From assembly GCA_041569895.1 (NCBI GenBank), contig JBFFXF010000057.1:1-32052 (forward strand): a DNA stretch of 32,052 nt. The letters run 5' to 3'. Positions 25,571 through 32,052 of this stretch are shown in pieces. Numbering within the stretch: the stretch's first letter is position 1; each line of letters opens with the position of its first letter. The notes beneath the pieces are model-generated. The model worked only from the letters and a program-made list of their open reading frames with translations, was not told where the DNA came from and made no database searches. Source of the DNA: JBFFXF01 sp041569895. Its GTDB lineage: Bacteria > Planctomycetota > UBA8108 > JACQVS01. Position numbers and translations under genes: made by a program.

Positions 25571-26980
25571 ATGCTGACCGTGCACGATCGTCGTCCCGAC
25601 CGGAACTGCCAGGGGTACACGCGCAGGGACTTCCTGCGGGTCGGAAGCCTCGGCGTCGGCGGGTTGACCCTCTCCAGCCTCCTCGCCGCCAGGGCAGCGC
25701 TCGCGTCGAGGCCGGGCGTCGTGCGGAACAAGTCGGTGGTGCTGCTCTTTCTCCAGGGCGGCCCCCCGCAGACCGAGACGTTCGACCCGAAGATGACCGC
25801 GCCGTCGAACGTCCGCAGCCAGACCGGCGAGGTCCCGACGGTGATCCCCGGGATCACCTTCGGCGGCACCTTCCCGCGGATGGCCCGCATCGCGGACCGC
25901 CTCGCGGTGGTCCGGTCGTTCTCCTCGCGAAACAGCGGACACACCTACCTGTCGGTGGCGGGCGGCGGGAACCCGCTGCGCGCCTCGATGGGCTCGATCT
26001 ACGCGCGCATCGCCGGACGCAACCACCCGCTCACCGGCATGCCGTCGAACACGATCGTGCTGCCGGAGGCGGTGCGCGACGGGCTGGAGCTCAAGCGCAA
26101 CTTCGAGACGCAGGCGCTCCCGACCCTGACCACGGCCGGTGAGCTCGACTCGACCTACGCGGCGTTCAACCCGTCCGGCGGCGGCCAGCTGAAGCAGGAC
26201 CTCGAGCTCAGGATCCCGGTCGAGCGACTCGACGACCGGAGGTCGCTGCTCGAGCGTCTCGACACGCTGCGTCGCGGCCACGAGCGCTCGCCGACCTTCG
26301 CCGAGAGCGATCGCTACCGCCAGCAGGCGTTCGACGTGATCACTCGCGGTCTCGCGGAGGCATTCGACCTCTCGAGCGAGGACCCGCGGACGATCGAGCG
26401 GTACGACACGTCGAAGCTCTTCCGCATGGAGGAGTGGACGAAACACCACAACATGAAGCGCACGTCGAACCTGCTCGGTCTGCAGATGCTCCTCGCGCGG
26501 CGGCTCTGCGAGGCCGGCTGCGGCTTCGTGACGGTGTCGGACTGTGGCTGGGACCTCCACGCGGACGGCAACAGCGCCAGGGGGATGACGGCGATGGAGC
26601 CGCTCGGCGGTCAGGTCGACCACGCGGTGGCGGCCTTCGTCGACGACGTGCGCCAGCGCGGGCTCTCGGACGACATCCTGCTGATCGTCACCGGCGAGAT
26701 GGGCCGCACGCCGAAGATCAACAATCGCGGCGGCCGCGACCACTGGGGCAACCTGACGCCCCTCGTCCTCGCCGGAGGCGGACTCGAGATGGGCCAGGTG
26801 ATCGGCCGCTCCGACAGCCAGGCCGCGGAGCCGGCGAGCGAGCGCGTCACGCCGGAGAACCTCTTCGCGACGGTGATGCACACGCTCTTCGACATAGGCC
26901 AGCTCCGCCTCGAGCCGGACCTTCCGCCGGAGCTGCTGCAGTTCGTCGGGGACGCCGAGCCGATCCGCGGCCTCGCCTAA
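25571..26980 (+). CDS. Tat-exported DUF1501 protein (alkaline-phosphatase/sulfatase-like fold)
   Basis: The 469-residue product starts at ATG 25571 after a strong AGGAGGG. The N-terminus has a twin-arginine motif (TRRDFLRVG, residues 17-25) and a hydrophobic stretch. DUF1501 signatures are present: LLFLQGGPPQTETFDPK, SRNSGHTYLSVAGG, GWDLHADGN and GEMGRTPKINNRGGRDHWGN. The family is hugely expanded in Planctomycetota and is usually coded next to a DUF1549/DUF1553 cytochrome-like protein; no such partner is here. The function is unknown, though a sulfatase-like role is often assumed. The stop codon overlaps the convergent enolase-superfamily stop by three bases. Confidence 0.9.
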   Translation: MLTVHDRRPDRNCQGYTRRDFLRVGSLGVGGLTLSSLLAARAALASRPGVVRNKSVVLLFLQGGPPQTETFDPKMTAPSNVRSQTGEVPTVIPGITFGGTFPRMARIADRLAVVRSFSSRNSGHTYLSVAGGGNPLRASMGSIYARIAGRNHPLTGMPSNTIVLPEAVRDGLELKRNFETQALPTLTTAGELDSTYAAFNPSGGGQLKQDLELRIPVERLDDRRSLLERLDTLRRGHERSPTFAESDRYRQQAFDVITRGLAEAFDLSSEDPRTIERYDTSKLFRMEEWTKHHNMKRTSNLLGLQMLLARRLCEAGCGFVTVSDCGWDLHADGNSARGMTAMEPLGGQVDHAVAAFVDDVRQRGLSDDILLIVTGEMGRTPKINNRGGRDHWGNLTPLVLAGGGLEMGQVIGRSDSQAAEPASERVTPENLFATVMHTLFDIGQLRLEPDLPPELLQFVGDAEPIRGLA

Positions 26981-28347
26981 TCCGACCAGACCGGTTTCTG
27001 TCGCGCTCGCTCGTGCAGCTCCCGCCACTCGCGGCTGCCGTCGTTGGGGACGAGCCTCGTCGTGGCCCCCGGCTTGTAGAACGGGATGGTGCCGTCGTTT
27101 CCCAGCGTGAGCATGAAGTTGACCCGGCCGTTGTTGGCGACGTACAGGCGCTTGCCGTCCGGCCAGGAGGTCTCGAGGAGGCGCGGCGGATCGGGGCGTC
27201 GCTCGGGCTTCGGGACGCGGAAGCGCTCGATCGCCTTGTGGTCGAGATCGTAGCCGAGTCCCGGCTCGTCGGGGACTCTCGCCGTGCCCTTCTCGACGAC
27301 GATCGGCCGGCTCAGCAACGAGTGCGTGTAGAGCTGGTGGCAGTTGACCGCGGGCCAGCGCGCATGCGAGAGCACGCCGCCGAAGTGGAGCGAGTAGGCC
27401 GCCGTGAGACCGGTGCCGACGAGCTGCAGCCAGAACGGCATGTCGACCTCGCGTGCGAACTGCGCCTGTTGCATCACGCGCGTCGCCCCGCCGCCGACGA
27501 CGAATCCATCGCAGACGCCCTCGCGCACGACGACCGACGGGCTCGGCGTGCCGTAGTGCAGCGCGATGTTGACTCGCGTCGCCTCGCGGATCGCCCGGTT
27601 GCCCGCGACGTCCGACTGCGGGATCGGCGTCTCGTAGATGTCGACCTGCGGGTGCTTCTCGAGGTCCTTGAGGATCGGGATCGCCCGCTCGGCGTCGCGC
27701 AGGGTGCTGTTGAAGTCCATGTCGATCTTGAACTCCTCCGGCACCGCTGCCGCGCCCTTCCTGACCTGATCGTGGACGTCGAACCACGGCCGGCCCTTCG
27801 TCTTGTACGAGAGGTACCCCAGCCGGTGCGCCTCGGCGCACTCGGCCGCCATGTCGTCGCCGGACGTGTCGATGTTCCACCACGAGAGCGGCGTGCGCTC
27901 GTTGACCTTGCGCCCGAGGAGCCGGTGGATCGGCACCCCTGCCGTCCGCGCCACCGCGTCGAAGAGCGCCATCTGCAGGCCGGCGCCGAGGGAGTCGTCC
28001 CACATCAGCTCGACCGCGTTGCGGCCGGTGACGCGCGCCACGTCGTCGTCGCCCGAGACGCCCCACGTGTAGTAGAGCAGCGTCTCGCCGATCCCGACCT
28101 GCCCGGAACGCAGCCGCACCTCGAAGATCTCCGAGTAGCGCCAGTGCGGCAGCTCCCGGTCCATGTTGCGGCGCGGCACCTCGCGGTACGGCACGCGCAC
28201 CGTCACACGATCGACCCGCTCGACCTCGAACTCGCCGGTCGCCCGCGGCCGCTCCGCGCCAGCCGTCACTCGCAACAACCAACCGGGAACGCACAGCGTA
28301 TAAAAGCCGCTCACCGCCGCCCCGAGAAAGCGCCTTCTCGTGGTCAT
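26977..28347 (-). CDS. Tat-exported mandelate racemase/muconate lactonizing enzyme-family protein
   Basis: ATG 28347 is chosen because GAGGTGA lies just upstream and the product (456 residues) opens with a twin-arginine signal (TTRRRFLGAAVSG); a longer frame extends upstream without support. Enolase-superfamily features follow: the capping domain (IFEVRLRSGQVGIGETLLY), then the barrel with SYKTKGR (likely catalytic lysine region) and metal ligands in KIDMDFNST, IYETPIPQSD and CDGFVVGGG. It probably abstracts a proton next to a carboxylate in an acid sugar or related compound; the substrate is unknown. Export of an enolase-superfamily enzyme through Tat is seen in planctomycetes and fits periplasmic carbohydrate processing. 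Confidence 0.88.
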   Translation of the reverse strand: MTTRRRFLGAAVSGFYTLCVPGWLLRVTAGAERPRATGEFEVERVDRVTVRVPYREVPRRNMDRELPHWRYSEIFEVRLRSGQVGIGETLLYYTWGVSGDDDVARVTGRNAVELMWDDSLGAGLQMALFDAVARTAGVPIHRLLGRKVNERTPLSWWNIDTSGDDMAAECAEAHRLGYLSYKTKGRPWFDVHDQVRKGAAAVPEEFKIDMDFNSTLRDAERAIPILKDLEKHPQVDIYETPIPQSDVAGNRAIREATRVNIALHYGTPSPSVVVREGVCDGFVVGGGATRVMQQAQFAREVDMPFWLQLVGTGLTAAYSLHFGGVLSHARWPAVNCHQLYTHSLLSRPIVVEKGTARVPDEPGLGYDLDHKAIERFRVPKPERRPDPPRLLETSWPDGKRLYVANNGRVNFMLTLGNDGTIPFYKPGATTRLVPNDGSREWRELHERARQKPVWSD

Positions 28348-28390
28348 GATCACCTCGCGAGCAAGGAAGAACGATCGACCTGTGGGTCTC

Positions 28391-28419
28391 ACTGTAGATT
28401 CGACGGGGGCGGATGACAA
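28391..28419 (-). promoter_or_regulatory. Probable promoter of the enolase-superfamily gene
   Basis: TTGTCA (complement of 28414-28419) and TACAGT (complement of 28391-28396) are separated by exactly 17 bases. The leader would be about 37 bases and includes the Shine-Dalgarno. The composite repeat begins about ten bases upstream of the -35. Confidence 0.6.
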
Positions 28420-28428
28420 GCCCCTGGC

Positions 28429-28710
28429 TCGTCCTCGTCCTCGTCCTCGAGGTCCGACGGAGGCGTGGACCGGGACAGAGGTCCGAGTCCGACTTCCGAT
28501 TCCGATTCCGGTTCCGATTCCGATGACCGATTCCGATGACCGAGATCCGATTCCGATGACCGACCTCGGAACCGCTCAATCTGCGTAATCTGCGAAATCG
28601 GTGGAATCTGCGTTCCCGTCCTCGTCGAACGTCGTCCGCGCTGTCGACGTGTGCGAGGACGAGGAGGAGCACGAGTTCCGTTTCGCGCGATCTGCGGAAA
28701 TCTGCGGACC
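28429..28710 (-). repeat. Composite intergenic element, reverse orientation (C0-A-B-C-E read right to left)
   Basis: This occupies the divergent gap between the enolase-superfamily gene and parA. Left to right: a forward GTCCTC run (28429-28449), a short D-like piece (GGGACAGAGGTCCGAG), E' (TTCCGATGACCGA repeats, 28488-28568), C' (AATCTGCGT repeats, 28577-28611), B' (28612-28653), A' (GAGGACGAGGAGG) and C0' (ATCTGCGGAAATCTGCGG, 28690-28707). Read on the minus strand this is the same order as at 16590-17050 and 19175-19553. Confidence 0.88.
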
Positions 28711-28805
28711 GGGCGCTCGTTCGCAATGCATTTCGCGGCCGATAAGGTGAGGGTCTTCATATCCACCCCCCTCCGAGTCGAAACCGACAGATGAGAGGGC
28801 ACGTC

Positions 28806-29636
28806 ATGACGACCACAGGACCGGAGAGAGCGCCGGAGATGAAGACGATCGCTGTCGTCAACCACAAGGGGGGCGTCGCGAAGACAACGACGACGGTGAA
28901 CCTCGCGGCGGCTCTCTCGGAGCGCAATCGACGGGTGCTCGTGGTCGACCTCGATCCGCAGGCGTCGGCCAGCGTGTGGCTCGGCGTGCGTTCGACCGGG
29001 CAGCCGCTGCTCGAGTCGATCCTCACCGGCAAGGGCTTCGACGAGCTCGTGCAGGAGACGGAGTCCTGTCTCGATCTGATTCCGGCCGGCGCCGCGGTCG
29101 CGTCGCTCGAGAAGCTCGGCGTTGCGCGGAAGGGATCGGAGCAACTGCTCAAGATCGCGCTCGATCAGCTGCCGCTGAAGTGGGACTACGTCTTTCTGGA
29201 CTGCCCCCCGAGTCTCAACCTGACCACCGTCGGCGCGCTGGTCGCGGCGTCCCACGCGCTGGTGCCGGTGGTCGCCCAGGTGCTCTCGCTCGATCCGCTC
29301 GCGCGCCTGCTCAACACCATGTGGCAGATCCGCGGGCGCTTCAACGCGAAACTCCAGCTCAACGGCATGTTCGCCTCTCGCGTGACGCGCACAGCTCACG
29401 CGGAGGAGGTCGTCAAGATGCTTCGTGCTCAGTTCGGCGAGATGGTCTACAAGGTCGTCATCCGGGAAAACACCCAGCTCGCCGAGTGCCCCGGGTTCCA
29501 GAAGCCGATCACGCAGCACGATCCGCGAAGTCACGGCGCCGAGGATTACCGCGCCCTCGCGCGCGAGTTCGAAACAAGGATCAAGAGGAAGAGTGGCTGG
29601 AAAGAATCAAAGCCCAGAGCCCGAGAAACAACCTGA
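28806..29636 (+). CDS. parA: ParA-family partition ATPase
   Basis: The 276-residue form starts at ATG 28806 behind GAGAGGG; ATG 28791 and ATG 28839 are alternatives. The deviant Walker A motif is KGGVAKTT (K21, K26, T27), the A' motif VVDLDPQASAS and the Walker B region FLDCPPSLNL. ParA-type ATPases bind DNA non-specifically when ATP-bound and dimeric, and position chromosomes, plasmids or large protein assemblies through a partner that stimulates ATP hydrolysis. The partner here is likely the small basic protein in the overlapping next gene, and no ParB is visible. That makes an orphan or ParA/RHH-type system more likely than the main chromosomal parABS. Confidence 0.9.
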   Translation: MTTTGPERAPEMKTIAVVNHKGGVAKTTTTVNLAAALSERNRRVLVVDLDPQASASVWLGVRSTGQPLLESILTGKGFDELVQETESCLDLIPAGAAVASLEKLGVARKGSEQLLKIALDQLPLKWDYVFLDCPPSLNLTTVGALVAASHALVPVVAQVLSLDPLARLLNTMWQIRGRFNAKLQLNGMFASRVTRTAHAEEVVKMLRAQFGEMVYKVVIRENTQLAECPGFQKPITQHDPRSHGAEDYRALAREFETRIKRKSGWKESKPRARETT

Positions 29637-30114
29637 GACGAGCACGATCCCGTCGAACTACCTCGCCGACGCGCTGAAGGCGTCGAGCGAGGCGCCCGGC
29701 CTCAACGGCCTGCCCTCGGGTGTGCCCGGCAATTATCTCGACACGCTGGCCCCGCCGGCGGCGCCCGGCGAGAGCGAGGAGCTCGCGGAGCTGGACGCCG
29801 ACGAGTCGCCGCCCGAGAAGCCGAAGTCGAAGAAGCGGCCGAGGCGACGGACTCAGAAGAAGCCTGCCAAGCCACAGCGGAAGTCCGCGAAGCGCGGCAA
29901 GACCCGCATGACCTTCACGCTGCCTCCGGCGCTCTGCAACCAGCTGCGCCGGACAGTCGACCGACTGAAGGGCCCGCCCACCAACCTCACTCTCTCCAGC
30001 CTCGCGGAAGTCGCCCTCAAACGAGAGCTCGACCGCATCACCAAGGCGAGGAAAAGGAAAAGCGCGCAGCAGCAGAAGAAGAAGACGCGCACGCGACGAA
30101 CGACTCGGGGTTGA
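29593..30114 (+). CDS. Small basic ribbon-helix-helix-like protein, likely the ParA partner
   Basis: I start at GTG 29593, which follows GAGGAAGA inside the end of parA; the genes overlap by 44 bases, suggesting coupled translation. The 173-residue protein has an acidic/proline-rich N-terminal region with two similar motifs, PSNYLADAL (20-28) and PGNYLDTL (45-52). A very basic linker follows (76-105, PKSKKRPRRR ... KRGKTR). A compact predicted ribbon-helix-helix-like domain comes next (106-152, MTFTLPPALCNQL ... SLAEVALKREL), then a basic tail. Small RHH proteins act as centromere binders next to ParA on plasmids. The NYL motifs could be the ParA-contacting or self-association elements. Exact family not recognised. 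Confidence 0.75.
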   Translation: MAGKNQSPEPEKQPETSTIPSNYLADALKASSEAPGLNGLPSGVPGNYLDTLAPPAAPGESEELAELDADESPPEKPKSKKRPRRRTQKKPAKPQRKSAKRGKTRMTFTLPPALCNQLRRTVDRLKGPPTNLTLSSLAEVALKRELDRITKARKRKSAQQQKKKTRTRRTTRG

Positions 30115-30117
30115 GTC

Positions 30118-30186
30118 GTCCTCGTCCTCGTCCTCGTCCTCGTACTCGTCCTCGGTCCCGGTCCCGGTCCCGTGCCCGTGCCCGAA
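30118..30186 (+). repeat. Composite intergenic element, short copy (A and F')
   Basis: Immediately after the RHH-like gene's stop codon, GTCCTC repeats run to about 30160, followed by GGTCCC and GTGCCC repeats (inverted F module) to about 30186. The B, C, D and E modules are absent. The remaining ~105 bases to the convergent PHP gene's stop show nothing recognisable. Confidence 0.8.
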
Positions 30187-30292
30187 AGCGATCGGCGTGG
30201 GACCGCAGCCGCCGTCGGTACCGGATCGGTCGGAGTTTGATCCCGATCCCGAAACCCTGGACACCCGGGCCGAGAGAACGAACGCAAAACCG

Positions 30293-31897
30293 TCACCGCA
30301 ATCTCTCGATCGCCTCGCGGTAGATCGCGATGATCCCCTCCCGCTCGACCGCGTTCGCGAAACGCCCCGCTTGCTCGATGGTCTCGATGCTCCGCTCCAT
30401 CTCGGCGATCAGGTCTCGCGCGACGTCCGGCGAGTGGGTTCGCTTGCCGGCGATGTCGACGTACACCGGGCTGGTGTGAGCGAAGAGCGGACGGCCGAGC
30501 TCGTTCTCGCCCGCCGTCGGGATTCGGAGCGCGATCCAGCCGGGGCGCTCGAGCTCGATCTCCATGTCGAGCGCGGCCTCGAATCGTCCGGCGGCCTTCG
30601 TGGACGGTCGCCCGCTCGCGATCGCGCCATCGTGAATCACCTCGACGCGCCCGAAGTCGTTGCGGCCGATCGCGCGCCCGGCGACGCGGACGGACGCCGG
30701 CTCATCGAGTGAGATGACCGCGCCGGGACGACGCCCGTCGACCTCGAGATCGAGAAACGTGCCGTTGGTGATGAAGGAGCGGCCCGCCGCGAGTCCCCGC
30801 AGCCACGACGCGATCGAGAGCTCGCCGTCGATCTCCACGTAGACCCGCGAGAAGTCGTCGATGAACCAGTCGGTCCCGGTCGAGAACGGCACGCGCAGGC
30901 CGATGGCGAGGTAGCGGTAGAAGGTGTCCGCGTACGACCCGTGCGCGCCCCCGTCGAAGATGTTCTGCGCATCGAGGATGCCGGCGACCCAGTCCGGAAT
31001 GTCCTCGTGACCGAACGTGTTGTGGCACCAGATCGCGGTCGCCCCGAGGCCGTGCGCGGTCTCGATTCCCCGCCGCAGCGGCACGCCGTCGGTGCCGTGG
31101 CCGGTGATGCCGGGACCGATGCTCACCGGATGCACGAGCCTCGGCAGATCGAGGAACATGACGTGGCCGAACCCCTCGCCGTAGCTCTCGAAGTTGTGCC
31201 GGTGCTCCTCGCCGTTGCCGAGCAGCACGCCGCCCCCCGAGAGCGCGGCGAGATCGGCCGCGGTGTACGAGTTCGAGACGTAGTGGAGGTCATCGCGGAG
31301 GCGCTCGAGGTAGGAGACGAACAGCACGTCGAGCCCGTCCGCCCGCGGCACCTCCCGCAGGTACCGGTCGGCCTCCTCGCGCGTCACCTTCATCAGGTGC
31401 AGGTGCGTGTTGCCGCCGCGGAGCCCGCGATCGGAGGCGTCGACGATGCGCCGCAGGTCGACCTCGACCGTCGCTGTCTCGCGGCCGTCGAGCTCGAGCC
31501 GTCGAGTCACTCGCGCGGTCTCGATCCCCGAGAAACACTCGAGCTCGATGGTCTCCCGCGGCACGGTGATCGTCGTCCGTCCCGTGAGCACGTGCCAGCG
31601 CAGCTCGCGAGCGGCGGGTGAAAGCCCGAGACCCCGCTCGAGGAGTTCGGGAATCGCCACCGTGGCTCCGTCCGCGCCGCGAACGCGGATCAGTCCGGGA
31701 AGCGTCTCGCGCGACGCGGCGTCGCGCAGCTCGACCGTGAGCCGGCACGTCGCCGGGGCGGGCGTCGCGGACGACGCTCGCGGCGCGGCGAGCGTCGCCA
31801 CGGCGAGAAGTCCGCCGAACGCGACACCGATCGCGAGCAGCGCGAACAGCGGCGCGCGGGGGGCGGTGCGGTCGATGGTCGTGGACTGAGGGGGCAT
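30293..31897 (-). CDS. CehA/McbA-type PHP-domain metallohydrolase, exported
   Basis: ATG 31897 gives 534 residues and opens with a signal/anchor helix (LFALLAIGVAFGGLLAVATLAA); a GTG at 31936 would add 13 residues. After a beta-sandwich of about 120 residues comes a PHP hydrolase core: GGNTHLHLMK with H165 and H167, GEEHRHNFESYGEGFGHVMFL, IWCHNTFGHEDIP and STGTDWFIDD, the His/Asp/Glu metal ligands of the family. A C-terminal beta domain follows. CehA and McbA hydrolyse carbamate or aryl esters, while other members act on phosphoesters; the substrate here is unknown. Export suggests it acts on an extracellular compound. Confidence 0.87.
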   Translation of the reverse strand: MPPQSTTIDRTAPRAPLFALLAIGVAFGGLLAVATLAAPRASSATPAPATCRLTVELRDAASRETLPGLIRVRGADGATVAIPELLERGLGLSPAARELRWHVLTGRTTITVPRETIELECFSGIETARVTRRLELDGRETATVEVDLRRIVDASDRGLRGGNTHLHLMKVTREEADRYLREVPRADGLDVLFVSYLERLRDDLHYVSNSYTAADLAALSGGGVLLGNGEEHRHNFESYGEGFGHVMFLDLPRLVHPVSIGPGITGHGTDGVPLRRGIETAHGLGATAIWCHNTFGHEDIPDWVAGILDAQNIFDGGAHGSYADTFYRYLAIGLRVPFSTGTDWFIDDFSRVYVEIDGELSIASWLRGLAAGRSFITNGTFLDLEVDGRRPGAVISLDEPASVRVAGRAIGRNDFGRVEVIHDGAIASGRPSTKAAGRFEAALDMEIELERPGWIALRIPTAGENELGRPLFAHTSPVYVDIAGKRTHSPDVARDLIAEMERSIETIEQAGRFANAVEREGIIAIYREAIERLR

Positions 31898-31929
31898 GGT
31901 GTGCAACGCTCCGGGGAGGATCGTAGGAG

Positions 31930-32052
31930 GTGACACGCGTCCCGAACCGGCTCCGCGGCATCATCTGCCGCGGGCTCTGGCGGTACCAGAAGGAGATGGC
32001 CGCCGGCCGGCCGGTCGCGAGCCGGTCCCAGCGATCCACCGACTTGTCGGTG
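31930..32052 (+). CDS. Possible 5' end of a rightward gene, cut by the window edge
   Basis: A frame opening at GTG 31930 behind GGGGAGGA stays open for 41 codons to the window end (product begins VTRVPNRLRGIICRGLWRYQ). It would be divergent from the PHP hydrolase gene. In DNA this GC-rich, 41 open codons are weak evidence, and I do not recognise a family. Confidence 0.3.
   Translation, partial: MTRVPNRLRGIICRGLWRYQKEMAAGRPVASRSQRSTDLSV

Noticed and set aside
25556..28726. 1056-codon minus-strand frame spanning DUF1501, the enolase-superfamily gene and a repeat
   Set aside because: It crosses three real features, and its sequence through the repeat is low-complexity; no domain is visible.
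28806..30114. Plasmid or phage origin around the parA pair
   Set aside because: There is no replication initiator, integrase, recombinase or attachment-site repeat nearby, and flanking genes are ordinary chromosomal metabolic genes.
31930..32052. tRNA or other structured RNA at the right edge
   Set aside because: There is no cloverleaf or conserved arms; the GC-rich inverted pieces are too short. Elsewhere I also saw no tRNA, rRNA or riboswitch signature.

Overview
The window is a high-GC bacterial chromosome segment carrying 17 full-length protein genes, two probable partial genes at its edges, and no RNA genes or mobile elements that I can see. The gene set looks like Planctomycetota: two giant secreted CotH/lamin-tail/dockerin proteins, one ending in a DPTPDxLGC-type tail, a Tat-exported DUF1501 protein, a Tat-exported Gfo/Idh/MocA oxidoreductase, a Tat-exported enolase-superfamily protein, a sugar-phosphate-isomerase-like TIM barrel, a secreted TPR-redoxin and a CehA/McbA-type PHP hydrolase. 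This assignment is inferred from gene content; no marker gene is present.

Layout. 1-36: start of a leftward gene. 377-1900: exported TIM barrel fused to a DUF442 phosphatase-like domain that has lost its catalytic cysteine. 2008-5331: CotH/dockerin protein 1. 5558-8077 (-): TPR-redoxin. 8542-10134: YndJ-DUF1990 membrane protein, overlapping the end of 10067-11269 (-), a secreted PKD/FN3 protein. 11502-15113 (-): CotH/dockerin protein 2. 15449-16531 (-): ferrochelatase. 17145-19166: metallo-beta-lactamase fused to a D-2-hydroxyacid dehydrogenase. 19577-22421: MFS transporter and Gfo/Idh/MocA oxidoreductase. 22747-25442 (-): a two-gene phosphonoacetate operon (phosphonoacetate hydrolase, then phosphonoacetaldehyde dehydrogenase), joined by an ATGA overlap. 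25571-26980: DUF1501, whose stop codon overlaps that of the convergent enolase-superfamily gene (26977-28347, -). 28806-30114: ParA ATPase overlapping a small basic ribbon-helix-helix-like protein. 30293-31897 (-): PHP hydrolase. 31930 to the end: possible start of a rightward gene.

The most unusual structure lies between the genes. Most long intergenic gaps hold a composite low-complexity element built from recognisable modules: C0 (CGCAGATT-like), A (GTCCTC repeats), B (a near-identical ~45-bp core with GTCGACAGCGCGGACGACG), C (ACGCAGATT repeats), D (GAGACAGAGA-like), E (GGAATCGGTCATC-like) and F (GGGACGGGAACG-like). The modules keep a consistent order and occur in either orientation, so this is a defined dispersed element and not random microsatellite noise. 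Several recognisable promoters lie just outside an element's edge. Gaps without the element are mostly under ~130 bp and lie within gene pairs.

The genes do not form one pathway. The clear functional units are the phosphonoacetate pair, the ParA/RHH pair and, more loosely, the exported sugar or carboxylate catabolism genes. The best candidates for something undescribed are the ordered intergenic element, the hydrolase-dehydrogenase fusion, the pseudo-phosphatase fusion, and the ParA/RHH pair, which sits beside element copies and might bind them.
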